NCBI RefSeq assembly: GCF_021117425.1
Contig: NZ_CP088298.1
Location: forward strand, 2,108,001-2,172,000
Direction: 5' to 3'
Origin: Brevibacterium zhoupengii
GTDB taxonomy: Bacteria; Actinomycetota; Actinomycetes; Actinomycetales; Brevibacteriaceae
Length of the DNA stretch: 64,000 nt
Position 1 is the first letter of the stretch. Each line of letters starts with the position of its first letter. The position numbers and the translations under genes are program-made. Shown here piece by piece: positions 33,006 through 42,274 of this stretch. The notes below the pieces were generated by a model that was given only the letters and a program-made list of their open reading frames with translations, had not been told where the DNA came from and did no database searches.

Positions 33006-33046
33006 ATATGTTGATGCCCCGGTCGATGACCGGGGCATCAACATAT
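33006..33046. terminator. Second hairpin before the convergent gene
   Basis: ATATGTTGATGCCCCGGTC (33006-33024) pairs perfectly with 33028-33046, loop GAT. It lies just past the stop of the minus-strand small membrane protein gene and probably serves that strand. Two tandem hairpins thus insulate the convergent genes. Confidence 0.8.
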
Positions 33047-33057
33047 TCATCTTGGTC

Positions 33058-33315
33058 TCAGCTTGCTGGCGGTGGCTGCCGACGGCGAGAGAACACACCG
33101 CCGATCCATTGCAGGAGCTTGAACAGATACCGCACGGCAAGGGTGCCGACAATTCCGATGATCATCGCTATGAGAGCAATCAGGGCAAGATTCATCTCCA
33201 CGTTCTCGCGGAGGAACACCAGGGCGAGAATCGTGATGATGATGAAGAGTGCGACATTGACCAAGCGAGAGAGAATCTTTCCGAGAATCTCTATCATCGC
33301 GATATCTTTGCTCAC
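33058..33315 (-). CDS. Small membrane protein coupled to tesB
   Basis: An 85-residue protein with two hydrophobic helices (about 17-36 and 43-65) and a basic, proline-ended tail (FSRRRQPPPAS). The GTG start overlaps the stop of the upstream thioesterase gene (GTGA), implying coupled translation. No family recognised. The minus-strand pair is closed by a hairpin at 33006-33046. Confidence 0.7.
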   Translation of the reverse strand: MSKDIAMIEILGKILSRLVNVALFIIITILALVFLRENVEMNLALIALIAMIIGIVGTLAVRYLFKLLQWIGGVFSRRRQPPPAS

Positions 33316-34220
33316 TGCTGTGCCTTCACACGGACCATGCCCTCTTGAGCCACCGTTGCCAACAGTTCACCGGTCTGGGCGAAGATGCGACCATAGCCGA
33401 GGCCCCGACCGCCCTGCGCCGCAGGAGACTCTTGGACGTAGAGCATCCACTCATCGACACGAACGCGACGATGCCACCACATCGCGTGGTCCAGGCTGGC
33501 CACCCGGAGACCGGGACTCGTCCAACTCAGACCCTGTCGACGCAGCACCGGTTCGAGCAGGTTGAAGTCGCTGGCATAGGCCAATGCGGCGGCATTGAGG
33601 ACCGGATCGTCGCCGAACAGCGAGCTGGCGCGGAACCACACGTGCTGCTGATCTCGTTGCCGATCATCGGTAGATGTGAGGTACAGGGATGCCTCGACCG
33701 GACGGATCTCGAATGGACGCTTATTCAGCCATTCGGTCACTTGGGGTGTGTCCTGACCCGCCAGAATGTCGCGCAGCTCGGGGCAATCCTGCGGGCCAGG
33801 CAGCCCGGTGGGCATGGTCTCTGCATGTTCCAGCCCCTCCTGTTCGACCTGGAAGGAGGCGATCAGCGACAGGATCGGGGCGTCCTTCTGGTACGCGTGC
33901 ACGCGCCGAGCAGAGAAAGATCGCCCGTCACGCAGTCGTTCGACACCGAATTCGATCGGTTCGCTGACATCCCCGGCGCGCAGAAAGTAGCCGTGAAGCG
34001 AGTGGATGAGACGATCCTCCGGCAGGGTCGCGGCAGCGGCCACCACGGATTGCGCGACGACCTGACCGCCGTAGACACGCCCATCCGGTTTGTATTGGTT
34101 CTGCCCCACGAAGTAGTCGCTCTCCCGCGACGCCGAGGTGAAGCTCAGACTTTCGAGTTCGAGCACTTTGCGTAACGTGTCGACGTTCGCCTCGGCCGTC
34201 GTGGGTTCTGCATCGCTCAT
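33312..34220 (-). CDS. tesB: Acyl-CoA thioesterase II (TesB family)
   Basis: A 302-residue double hot-dog enzyme that hydrolyses acyl-CoA to free acid and CoA. Signs are VYGGQVVAQSVVAAA, HSLHGYFLRAGD and the second-domain VASLDHAMWWHR segment carrying the catalytic Asp. Length equals E. coli TesB plus a short N-terminus. The ATG lies after a GGAGG-type site. A second thioesterase gene is divergent on the other side of an 82-base gap, so the locus concerns acyl-CoA turnover. Confidence 0.93.
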   Translation of the reverse strand: MSDAEPTTAEANVDTLRKVLELESLSFTSASRESDYFVGQNQYKPDGRVYGGQVVAQSVVAAAATLPEDRLIHSLHGYFLRAGDVSEPIEFGVERLRDGRSFSARRVHAYQKDAPILSLIASFQVEQEGLEHAETMPTGLPGPQDCPELRDILAGQDTPQVTEWLNKRPFEIRPVEASLYLTSTDDRQRDQQHVWFRASSLFGDDPVLNAAALAYASDFNLLEPVLRRQGLSWTSPGLRVASLDHAMWWHRRVRVDEWMLYVQESPAAQGGRGLGYGRIFAQTGELLATVAQEGMVRVKAQQ

Positions 34221-34302
34221 AAGGGCCTCCAGCCTGCGACAATGATTCTCGTCCGTTCGTTCACGATCCTATCGTGGCCGCCACCTCAGCGGTGAAGGTG
34301 GC

Positions 34303-34857
34303 ATGATGGGACGTATGCACAACGGCACCACGAATCCCCATCTGAACGAATTCACACGAGTCCTGCTGGAACTGAGATGGGGGGACATGGATGCCTATGG
34401 CCACGTCAACAATGTCACCCAGCTGCGCCTGCTCGAAGAGGCTCGCGTCCGCGCTTTAGGCTCTCCGACACACAGCACCGATGCGCCCACGACCCCCGGT
34501 CAATCGGGCATTGCCGAGACAGTCTCGGGGATCATAATTCCCTCGATCTTCGCCGAGGCGTCGGAGACTACCGAGCTGCTCGTCGCCTCACACGCGATCG
34601 AATATCGCCGTCCCATTCCCTACCGTGCAGGTCCGATCGCCATCGATCTTGTCATCAGCGAGGTCAAACCAGCGTCTGTGACGATCGGTTACAGCATCGC
34701 CGAACCTGATGGGTCGGTCGGCTATACGCTGGCCGAGACGGTCATCGTCTTCGTGGACAGGACGAGTTCCCGACCGCGTCGGTTGAACCAGGAGGAGACA
34801 GCAGCAATGGAAGACGTCATTCGACCTGCAGTACCGATGCGGGGGCGCAAGCGATGA
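34303..34857 (+). CDS. 4HBT-family acyl-CoA thioesterase
   Basis: A 184-residue single hot-dog protein. The N-terminal motif RWGDMDAYGHVNNV is the classical 4-hydroxybenzoyl-CoA/YbgC thioesterase signature with the catalytic Asp. AIEYRRPIPYRAG is typical of later strands. The tail is basic. Two adjacent ATGs (34303, 34306) follow GAAGG; either could be used. The stop overlaps the ATG of the next gene, so both are co-translated. Substrate unknown. Confidence 0.88.
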   Translation: MMGRMHNGTTNPHLNEFTRVLLELRWGDMDAYGHVNNVTQLRLLEEARVRALGSPTHSTDAPTTPGQSGIAETVSGIIIPSIFAEASETTELLVASHAIEYRRPIPYRAGPIAIDLVISEVKPASVTIGYSIAEPDGSVGYTLAETVIVFVDRTSSRPRRLNQEETAAMEDVIRPAVPMRGRKR

Positions 34858-35528
34858 CCGAACTCGAAATCGCCGATCCTCTGGCGATGAAGGACCTGGC
34901 CGCGTTCACCTCCTTGGCTCACCGGCTCGACCCAGATGGGGCAATGCGACTGCATGTGTCATCGACCGTGCTCGTCGTCACCGTTGCACCCCTGTATCCG
35001 CACGGGATCGGAGACTCCACACCGCTGGTGCTCGCAATGCGTATGCTGCGCCTGAGCGGACCGGAGATGGATGGCCTCGACGAGGTTGTTCCCCTGGCCA
35101 ACCTCAAGGACCGTTTCGCACGGGCCGAAAACGACACACGCCTGCCTGTGCCTCCGAACTCGGTGCTGGTGTCGTGGACCGGCATTGCCCCGCCGAAAGG
35201 ACAGTGGGCGGTTCGCGACAGAATCTCCGGCGCTGAGATTCGATCCACCGCCGAGGCTGGAGTGAAAGAGATCAGCGACGGAGCTCCCGAAGGCGCGGGA
35301 TCACATGCTGTGAAGGCGCTGCGTTCGCGTGTGTGGTCGAAGCCGATGTCAGCCAGTGGAGGCACCGAGCTGCCCGGGGGACTCGCATTCGCCGCGAATG
35401 CGCTGCGATTCGTACCCGATGCCGAGACCGCCCCGGCGGGAGAGTCGGAAGAATATGACGTATTCGAGACCTCCGGTTGGCTGCGGATCACGACACCGGG
35501 CGGTCATCTGCTGACCCGGGCGAAGTAG
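34854..35528 (+). CDS. Unknown conserved-looking soluble protein
   Basis: A 224-residue soluble protein with no membrane segment, no signal peptide and no recognised motif. The first 110 residues alternate hydrophobic strands and acidic turns (TVLVVTVAPLYP, LVLAMRMLRLSG). A Gly/Ala-rich middle follows, and the end reads GWLRITTPGGHLLTR. It starts by ATGA overlap with the thioesterase gene, which suggests a functional link. Codon use matches its neighbours, so it is a real gene. Confidence 0.7.
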   Translation: MTELEIADPLAMKDLAAFTSLAHRLDPDGAMRLHVSSTVLVVTVAPLYPHGIGDSTPLVLAMRMLRLSGPEMDGLDEVVPLANLKDRFARAENDTRLPVPPNSVLVSWTGIAPPKGQWAVRDRISGAEIRSTAEAGVKEISDGAPEGAGSHAVKALRSRVWSKPMSASGGTELPGGLAFAANALRFVPDAETAPAGESEEYDVFETSGWLRITTPGGHLLTRAK

Positions 35529-35612
35529 GCCCATCACAGGAAGCTCTGCACTGCTTTAGGAGCCATCGCAGCGAGCCTCGTGCTCAGAGACCCATGTACG
35601 GAAGGGCTCTGC

Positions 35613-36014
35613 TCAGACCGGGTTGCTGTTGGTGTTGACCATGGCTGTGGCCGCACGCTGGAAATAGTCCCAGAAGATCTCGTCGTAGAGCGGGGCAAGT
35701 GCCACATCGTCAAGGGCTGCGCGCATCGCGGCCAACCACCGGTCACGCGCATCGAAGTCGACAGGGAAGGGGAAGTGGCGCATCCGCAGGCGCGGGTGGC
35801 CCCGTTCCTCCTGGTAAGTCGTCGGCCCCCCGAAGTACTGTTCCAAGAACATTTGGAGGCGGTGCTTTGCTCCGGTGAGGTCGTGCCCCTCCGGGTACAT
35901 GGCGATGAGCACCTCGTCTTGGTCGACATGGTCGTAGAAGACATCGACGAGACGGGTGAAGGTGGGATGACCTCCGACCGCTTCGAAAATGGTCTCGTTT
36001 GATGTCTGAGTCAT
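35613..36014 (-). CDS. glbO: Truncated haemoglobin, group II (trHbO)
   Basis: A 133-residue haem protein that binds O2. The proximal histidine is in LRMRHFPF (His80), the distal B10 tyrosine in DVFYDHV (Tyr27), and the FGGP and HPRLR segments are family marks. It lies 2 bases after mscS and downstream of pepN on the same strand. A pepN, glbO and DsbA/rpiB neighbourhood is also known from mycobacteria. A role in O2 or NO handling is likely. Confidence 0.93.
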   Translation of the reverse strand: MTQTSNETIFEAVGGHPTFTRLVDVFYDHVDQDEVLIAMYPEGHDLTGAKHRLQMFLEQYFGGPTTYQEERGHPRLRMRHFPFPVDFDARDRWLAAMRAALDDVALAPLYDEIFWDYFQRAATAMVNTNSNPV

Positions 36015-36016
36015 GG

Positions 36017-37135
36017 TCAGTTCTCTCCGTCTGCTGCGTTGGTGCCGGATTCATCAGCGGTCGCCCGGATCTCGTCATCGCTGGGCAGTGGCGAGGGGCC
36101 GGTGTCGGTGTTCCGCCGTGTCATGTGGGTGGGTTGAGGCTCCTCGTCGGAGCTGGTCGTGGTCGTCGAGTCCGGTGAGTCGGCCTCTCGCGGAAGCGTC
36201 CTGAGGACGGTTTCCTGAATGATCGGGATGGTGATTCCGCGCCTGTCGAACTCATTGGTGAGTTCCGCCCGGAATGCACGCTCGACCATCCACTGCAGAT
36301 TGGGCTTGGTCTTGATCATCGTTCTGATGACCCTGTACTCAGCCGAGAGCGACTGGACTCCGGCGATTTCTGGGACTTCGAGCATCGCGGAGGCGACCTC
36401 GGTGTCCTTGGCCATTTCAGCAGTGACTGTCTGCGTGATCTCACGGTAGGTGTCCATCGAGGTGGAGTAGTTGACGGGGATCTCGAGCACGGCACGTGCC
36501 CAGCCCTGTGACAGGTTCCCGACTCGCATGATCTCACCGTTGCGCACATGCCACAGGGTGCCGGTGAGGTCGCGCACCGCCGTCTTGCGCAGGCCGAAGT
36601 CCTCAACTTCGCCGACTGCTTCCCCGAGGTCGACTGTGTCGCCGATGCCGTACTGATCCTCGATGACCATGAAGAATCCCGAGAGATAGTCCCTGACGAG
36701 CTCCTGCGCGCCGAAGGCCAATGCCACACCGACAACACCTGCCGAGGCCAGAATGGGTGCGATGTTGAAGTTCAACTGGTCGAGGACCATGAGGATCGCG
36801 ACGGCGCTGATGAGGATCGTCGCCACCGATGAGAGCATCCGACCGACAGTCTTCGCGCGCTGAGCACGGCGTTCGCGGATTGTCGCCGGGTCGATGCCCG
36901 TCCGCTGCGATTCCATGACCGTCGCCGAGAACTTGCCGCTCTCCGCCGCCTTCTGACTGCCGACGGTGCCTTTGGCCACAGCAGTGGAGAAGCGTCGGAT
37001 GAAGTACCTCATCACCATGTTGAGCACGATGGCGATGATGATGATGATGAGGATCCTCAACGGTGCGTCGAGGAGAAAGTCCCAGTCGATCTTTGGTGCG
37101 GACAGCAGGTCGGTCTTCAATGCATCGAAAGTCAT
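36017..37135 (-). CDS. Small-conductance mechanosensitive channel (MscS family)
   Basis: A 372-residue membrane channel. There are three hydrophobic segments: about 25-42, 100-118 and the pore-lining TM3 (ASAGVVGVALAFGAQELVRD), which has the Gly/Ala packing typical of MscS. The beta domain follows (GDTVDLGEAVGEVEDFGLR, then GTLWHVRNGEI). The tail after about residue 310 is polar and disordered. It would release solutes on hypo-osmotic shock. It lies between pepN (12 bases) and glbO (2 bases). Confidence 0.92.
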   Translation of the reverse strand: MTFDALKTDLLSAPKIDWDFLLDAPLRILIIIIIAIVLNMVMRYFIRRFSTAVAKGTVGSQKAAESGKFSATVMESQRTGIDPATIRERRAQRAKTVGRMLSSVATILISAVAILMVLDQLNFNIAPILASAGVVGVALAFGAQELVRDYLSGFFMVIEDQYGIGDTVDLGEAVGEVEDFGLRKTAVRDLTGTLWHVRNGEIMRVGNLSQGWARAVLEIPVNYSTSMDTYREITQTVTAEMAKDTEVASAMLEVPEIAGVQSLSAEYRVIRTMIKTKPNLQWMVERAFRAELTNEFDRRGITIPIIQETVLRTLPREADSPDSTTTTSSDEEPQPTHMTRRNTDTGPSPLPSDDEIRATADESGTNAADGEN

Positions 37136-37147
37136 GATGCCACGAGC

Positions 37148-39802
37148 CTAACGACCGAAGGTCAATGCGGCCTTGGAACCGCTGGACACTTCCTGAGCGC
37201 TCAGGCCCCGCTGAGCATCGGCGAGATTCTCACGCATCAGGCGCACGAGTCCCTTGGGCGCGGCGGGATGATCGGCCAGCCAGCCCTTGGTGGCCTTGAC
37301 CGTGTGCTCGTTGACCGGGGGATACAGCCGCAGCGTCATGGTCTGTGCCATCTCCAGGGTGCGTGTCTCCCACCATCCCGATACACGTTGGAAGTACTCT
37401 GTGGAGAAATCACGCAAGGGCGCCTGTGAGGCCAAGATCTCACCCGATTCGGTCTGCAGGCCAGAGGCGAATCCCAGAGCCAGAGCAGCCAGTTCCGAAT
37501 TCGGAAGCTCGGCCTCATCGAGGATGCGAGTGAACGCCTCCGACTTCGCCGCTGAGGTGGGCCGGGCGCTGCGAGCAGTCGCCGCCTGGCGTGCTCCGGT
37601 GGCCGAAGGATCGGTCTTGGTCATGGCAGTGATCACGGAGTCGTCGATCGCATCGTGTGCCGCAAGAGCGATGATGATCTCCCAGGTGAGATCGGTGTCG
37701 ATCGTGATCCCGTGGACCAAGTCCCCGGTCGCGTCCAACCAGGACTGGAGCTGTGCGATCTGTTCCTGGGTCGTCGCGTGTTTGATGAAGCCGCGAAGGA
37801 ACTGAAACGCCTGATCGGTGCCCCCAGGCACCGACTCGAGCAGTTCTGCGAATCGTTTGGCGACAGCGGTATGTGCCTCCGTTCGTGCCTGTGGAGGCAG
37901 GTAGGACCCGACTGCGGTCTCGAGCTGACGCATCTGAGTGAGCAGCCCTGAGGAGTGCGTGATCGCAGCGCAGTTGTCGAGGACTGTGGCGATGTAGTCC
38001 TGTGCCGGGCGCTGCCCGTCGCGGACGGTGTCCCAGAGTGTGCCGAGGATGAGCAGCTGAGTCAGAGAATCGTCGAAGTCGCCCAGCCGGGCTGCTGCGA
38101 CGTCCATGCTCTCACGATCGAAGCGCACCTTCGCATACGTCAGGTCCTCGTCGTTGACGATGATCACGTCGGGCTTGGGCAGTCCACGGGCCTCGTCGAG
38201 TGTCGTCGCCTTGGCATCGATGTCGAGTGGGAAGCTGCGCGTGCGGACAAGACGGCCCTGGTCGTTGTCGGAATAGAACCCGATGGCCAGGCGGTGAGGC
38301 CGCAGCGATGGTACCGGCTGTCCCTCGATGATCCACGGTTTCTGGGTCACACGAAGCTCGGAGACTACCTCGGCGCCGTTGTCGGTCTCGGTGTCGAGTT
38401 CGGCTTCGATGAGGTTGACGCCGGACTCTTCGAGCCACAGCTTCGACCAGGAGGCCAGGTCCCGACCGCTCGTCGCCTCGAGTTCGTCGAGGAGATCGGG
38501 CAGTTCTGTGTTCGACCATGCGTGCTGGTCGAAATAGCGTCTGAGACCGGCGAAGAATTCTTCCCGACCGACCCATGCGACGAGTTGTTTGAGCACCGAG
38601 GCGCCCTTGGCATAGGTGATGCCGTCGAAGTTGACCTCGACATCGGCAAGGTCTTCGATGCTCGCGACGATCGGGTGCGTGCTCGGCAGCTGGTCCTGGC
38701 GGTAGGCCCACGACTTCTCGATCGTGGCGAAGGTCGTCCACGCATCCGTGTATTCGGTGGCCTCGGCGGTGGCCAGAGTGGACATGAATTCGGCGAAGGA
38801 CTCATTGAGCCATAGATCGTTCCACCACTTCATGGTGACCAGATCCCCGAACCACATATGTGCCAGTTCGTGGAGCACCGTCACGGTGCGGCGTTCGACG
38901 AGGGCCTCGGTGGGCCTGGACCGGAAAACGTAGTTCTCCAAGATCGTCACGGCACCGGCGTTCTCCATTGCACCGGCATTGAACTCGGGAACGAAGAGCT
39001 GATCGTACTTCTCGAACGGGTAGGACACTCCGAACTCGCGTTCGTAGAATTCGAAGCCGGCGCGGGTGATGCCGAAGAGGTTCTCTGCGTCGAGATGCTC
39101 GAAGAGGGAATCGCGGCAGTACAGCCCCAGAGGCACGGGTGAACCGTCAGAAGAGGTCAGTTCCGAATGCACACTGCGGTATGGGCCGGCTACGATCGCG
39201 GTGATGTAGGACGAGATCGGAGTCGTCGGCGCGAACTGCCACACGGCAGTGTCAGCGACCGGGGTTTCATCGAGTTCGGTGAAGACCTCGCTGGGATCGC
39301 CTGGAGACGGAGTGGGGGAGTTCGACACGACCGTCCAGCGGGATGGGGCGACGACGGTGAAGGAGAACGGGGCTTTGAGGTCCGGTTGTTCGAACACCGG
39401 GAAGACGCGCCTGGCGTCGGGGACTTCGAACTGTGAGTAGAGGTAGACCTCGTCGTCGATGGGATCGATGAACCGGTGCAGGCCCTCGCCGGTGTTCATG
39501 TAGGAGAAATGCGCATCGATGATGAGTTCGTTCTCTGCGGCGAGGCCAGGCAGAGTGATACGTGAGGGGGAGACGACCTCGGAGGTCTCGAGATCCAGTC
39601 CGTTGAGCCGGATGCGTTCGACGCTGGCCGTGATGGCATCGATGAAGGTCGTGGTCTCCGGCGCTGCGGTGAAGCGGATACGGGAGCGAACGCGGAAGCT
39701 TTCACCCACTCCTGTGAGAATCAGGGTGTTCTCGTAGCTCGAGACGTCGACGAGTGATGAACGTCTGCGAGCTTCCTCGCGGGTGAGGTTGTATTGGGGC
39801 AC
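37148..39802 (-). CDS. pepN: Aminopeptidase N (M1 family)
   Basis: An 884-residue zinc aminopeptidase that removes N-terminal residues from peptides in the cytoplasm. The exopeptidase motif is GAMEN (277-281), and the zinc site is HELAH (311-315) with the third ligand Glu334 in WLNESFAEFM. The C-terminal helical ERAP1-like domain completes the usual length. GTG 39802 with GGAGG ten bases upstream gives the family N-terminus (PQYNLTREEARRR). Starts further upstream would add about 54 unrelated residues and run into the divergent gene. Confidence 0.95.
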   Translation of the reverse strand: MPQYNLTREEARRRSSLVDVSSYENTLILTGVGESFRVRSRIRFTAAPETTTFIDAITASVERIRLNGLDLETSEVVSPSRITLPGLAAENELIIDAHFSYMNTGEGLHRFIDPIDDEVYLYSQFEVPDARRVFPVFEQPDLKAPFSFTVVAPSRWTVVSNSPTPSPGDPSEVFTELDETPVADTAVWQFAPTTPISSYITAIVAGPYRSVHSELTSSDGSPVPLGLYCRDSLFEHLDAENLFGITRAGFEFYEREFGVSYPFEKYDQLFVPEFNAGAMENAGAVTILENYVFRSRPTEALVERRTVTVLHELAHMWFGDLVTMKWWNDLWLNESFAEFMSTLATAEATEYTDAWTTFATIEKSWAYRQDQLPSTHPIVASIEDLADVEVNFDGITYAKGASVLKQLVAWVGREEFFAGLRRYFDQHAWSNTELPDLLDELEATSGRDLASWSKLWLEESGVNLIEAELDTETDNGAEVVSELRVTQKPWIIEGQPVPSLRPHRLAIGFYSDNDQGRLVRTRSFPLDIDAKATTLDEARGLPKPDVIIVNDEDLTYAKVRFDRESMDVAAARLGDFDDSLTQLLILGTLWDTVRDGQRPAQDYIATVLDNCAAITHSSGLLTQMRQLETAVGSYLPPQARTEAHTAVAKRFAELLESVPGGTDQAFQFLRGFIKHATTQEQIAQLQSWLDATGDLVHGITIDTDLTWEIIIALAAHDAIDDSVITAMTKTDPSATGARQAATARSARPTSAAKSEAFTRILDEAELPNSELAALALGFASGLQTESGEILASQAPLRDFSTEYFQRVSGWWETRTLEMAQTMTLRLYPPVNEHTVKATKGWLADHPAAPKGLVRLMRENLADAQRGLSAQEVSSGSKAALTFGR

Positions 39803-39948
39803 TTTGTGGTGACCTCCGCTTCGGGTCCGGGTGTACCTGGCCATTCTTTCATGGACGCATTCTTCTTCGGTGGCAAGGCTTGATAAATTGGCCTCGGAGA
39901 TCGCGGGCGGTCCGCTGCTGCCCGCACCCAGCCTAATGAGGAGTGAAA

Positions 39949-40554
39949 ATGAGCAGAGAGACACTTGACTTGTGGTTCGACACGGCCTGCCCTTGGGCCT
40001 GGATGACGTCGCGCTGGGGTCTGGAAGTCGCCAAGGTTCGTGATATCGATGTGAAGTTCCATGTCATGAGCCTGAACATCCTCAACCGGGACAATGACAT
40101 CCCTGCCGACTATCGTGCGCTCATGGATCGTGCTCTGGCACCCATGCGCATCGTCACTGCTGCGGTAGCCGAACACGGCGAGGAGATCACGGAGCCTCTC
40201 TACACGGCGATCGGCACCCGCATCCATCCAGGTGGAGAGACAGACTTCGGCAAGGCCGTCGCCGAGGCGCTGGATGAGGTCGGTCTGCCGGCCGACCTGA
40301 TGAAATACGGCGAACGTGATGACTATGATGCCGCGCTGCAGGAGTCGCACGATGAAGCGCTGGCACTCGTCGGCGACGATGTGGGCACGCCCATCTGCCG
40401 AGTCGCCGGCACTGCCTTCTTCGGCCCGGTCGTCACACCAGCACCCAAGGGGGAGGACGCAGGTCGTCTCTTCGACGGCGTTCTCGCGGTGGCCTCGACT
40501 CCAGGATTCTTCGAGCTCAAGCGCACACGCAACCAGGGACCGGTCTTCGACTGA
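39949..40554 (+). CDS. DsbA-family protein, mycothiol-dependent nitroreductase (Rv2466c) type
   Basis: A 201-residue thioredoxin-fold protein. The alignment to Rv2466c is close in memory: WGLEVAKVRDIDVKFHVMSL, DVGTPICRVAGTAFFGPV and the final FELKRTRNQGPVFD. The active site is CPWA (Cys14-Ala17), so the resolving Cys of the CPWC motif in Rv2466c is absent and a monothiol mechanism with mycothiol is expected. ATG 39949 follows GAGGAG by 6 bases. It is divergent from pepN, with rpiB next, as in mycobacteria. Confidence 0.9.
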   Translation: MSRETLDLWFDTACPWAWMTSRWGLEVAKVRDIDVKFHVMSLNILNRDNDIPADYRALMDRALAPMRIVTAAVAEHGEEITEPLYTAIGTRIHPGGETDFGKAVAEALDEVGLPADLMKYGERDDYDAALQESHDEALALVGDDVGTPICRVAGTAFFGPVVTPAPKGEDAGRLFDGVLAVASTPGFFELKRTRNQGPVFD

Positions 40555-40670
40555 CCGGCATCATGAACGCCCGGTCCGCGGCTCTCGCAGCGGACCGCAA
40601 CCCCACCCCACCACCACACGCACAGTCTTTCCCCGGCGCCAAGCCCGGGACATCTCGAAGGAGTGACCAT

Positions 40671-41144
40671 ATGAAGGTTCATCTCGGCACGGACCACGCA
40701 GGATTCGAATTCAAAGAGATTCTCAAGGCCCACCTCGGCGACTCGGGTTTCGAGGTCGTCGACCACGGCGCTCACGAATACGACGCACTCGATGACTATC
40801 CCGCCTTCTGCATCGCTGCGGCCCAGGCCGTCGTCGACGATCAGGCGGCGGGCCTCGAGGCACTCGGCGTCGTCATCGGCGGATCGGGCAATGGCGAGCA
40901 GATCGCTGCTAACAAGGTCAAAGGAGCCAGGACGGCTCTTGCGTGGAATACCGATATCGCCAAGCTCGCTCGTGAGCACAACAATGCCCAGATCGTCTCG
41001 GTCGGAGCCAGGCAGCACACAGAGGCTGAATCCATTGCCATCGTCGACGCGTTCTTGGCGGAACCGTTCTCCGGTGAAGAACGCCACGAGCGGCGGATTC
41101 GGATCATGGACGCCTACGAGGCTGAAGGCAACTCGGCGCTGTGA
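40671..41144 (+). CDS. rpiB: Ribose-5-phosphate isomerase B
   Basis: A 157-residue enzyme that interconverts ribose-5-P and ribulose-5-P. GTDHAGFEFKE and the phosphate and active-site loop VIGGSGNGEQIAANKV are clear. Where E. coli RpiB has its catalytic Cys, this protein has the Ser/Gly loop with Glu76, the actinobacterial type in which Glu acts as base. ATG 40671 has a perfect GAAGGAG site and gives the family start (MKVHLGTDHAG). The stop overlaps the next GTG. Confidence 0.95.
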   Translation: MKVHLGTDHAGFEFKEILKAHLGDSGFEVVDHGAHEYDALDDYPAFCIAAAQAVVDDQAAGLEALGVVIGGSGNGEQIAANKVKGARTALAWNTDIAKLAREHNNAQIVSVGARQHTEAESIAIVDAFLAEPFSGEERHERRIRIMDAYEAEGNSAL

Positions 41145-42253
41145 AGATCCGGGGAGCGGTGCTGCGGGAGATGAGGGCTGCCCGTCCCTATGCGACGACT
41201 GAGCCGATCTCGATCGAGGAACTCGAGCTTGATGGGCCTGGGCCCGGTGAGGTGCTCATCCGACTGAGCGCTGCCGGCGTCTGCCATTCTGACCTGTCCG
41301 TCGTCGACGGCAACCGCCCGCGACCCCTGCCGATGCTTCTTGGCCACGAAGGGGCAGGCATCGTCGAAGAGCTCGGTGAAGGCGTCACCGACCTCGAGAT
41401 CGGTGATCAGGTCGTGACCGTCTTTCTGCCCCGCTGCGGTGAGTGTGCGAACTGTCGCACCGACGGCAAGCTCCCGTGCACACCGGGCAGTGCGACGAAT
41501 GGTGCCGGCACACTCCCCTTCGACGGACACAAGGTCCGACTCCACGATGATTCGGGCGCCGAGGTGCTCCATCATCTCGGTGCATCGGTCTTCGCCTCCC
41601 ACGCCGTGCTCAACCGCGCCTCCGTCGTTCCGGTCGACTCCGATGTTCCTGCCTCGGTCGCGGCAGTGCTCGGCTGCGCGGTGCTCACCGGCGGCGGAGC
41701 GGTCCTCAACGCGGGATCCCCTGGACCTGAGGACGAGATCATGATCGTCGGTTTGGGCGGGGTCGGCATGGCCGCTCTGATCACGGCGCTGTCGATTGAG
41801 ACCGCGGGTGTGATCGGTGTCGATGCGAACCCGGACAAACTGGTCCGGACCAAGGAGCTGGGCGCGGTCGAGGTGTACACGCCTGAGCAGCTGGGGGAGC
41901 GGAGGGCGCCAGTCGTCATCGAATGCGTCGGTCATGCCCGGGCTTTCGAGACCGCATTCTCGGCAACAGCGGTGGGAGGGAAGACCGTCACTGTGGGGCT
42001 GCCCGCTCCCGACGCGCAGTCCCACATCACCCCGGTCACGCTGACTGCCGAGGCACGCACCGTCATCGGCTCGTATCTGGGCTCTGCAGTGCCCAGTCGT
42101 GACATTCCCGTCTATGCGGAGCTGTGGCGTCAGGGCAAACTGCCGGTCGAAGAGTTGGTTTCGGACACGATCGGACTTGAGGACCTCAACGCGGCTTTCG
42201 ACGCCCTGGCCGAGGGAACTGTTGTGCGGCAGGTCATCGACTTCCAACGCTGA
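41141..42253 (+). CDS. Zinc-dependent alcohol dehydrogenase (class III-like, MDR family)
   Basis: A 370-residue medium-chain dehydrogenase. The catalytic zinc Cys is in AAGVCHSDLS (Cys48), with HEGAG next. Structural zinc cysteines are at 99, 102, 105 and 113. The coenzyme fold has GLGGVGMAALI, with an Asp at the end of strand 2 (GVDANPDKL), pointing to NAD. Start GTG overlaps the rpiB stop. Similar proteins oxidise alcohols or thiol adducts; with a mycothiol-type DsbA nearby a mycothiol-linked substrate is possible but unproven. Confidence 0.88.
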   Translation: MKIRGAVLREMRAARPYATTEPISIEELELDGPGPGEVLIRLSAAGVCHSDLSVVDGNRPRPLPMLLGHEGAGIVEELGEGVTDLEIGDQVVTVFLPRCGECANCRTDGKLPCTPGSATNGAGTLPFDGHKVRLHDDSGAEVLHHLGASVFASHAVLNRASVVPVDSDVPASVAAVLGCAVLTGGGAVLNAGSPGPEDEIMIVGLGGVGMAALITALSIETAGVIGVDANPDKLVRTKELGAVEVYTPEQLGERRAPVVIECVGHARAFETAFSATAVGGKTVTVGLPAPDAQSHITPVTLTAEARTVIGSYLGSAVPSRDIPVYAELWRQGKLPVEELVSDTIGLEDLNAAFDALAEGTVVRQVIDFQR

Positions 42254-42274
42254 AGCCGCTCATCACAGCTGCCT

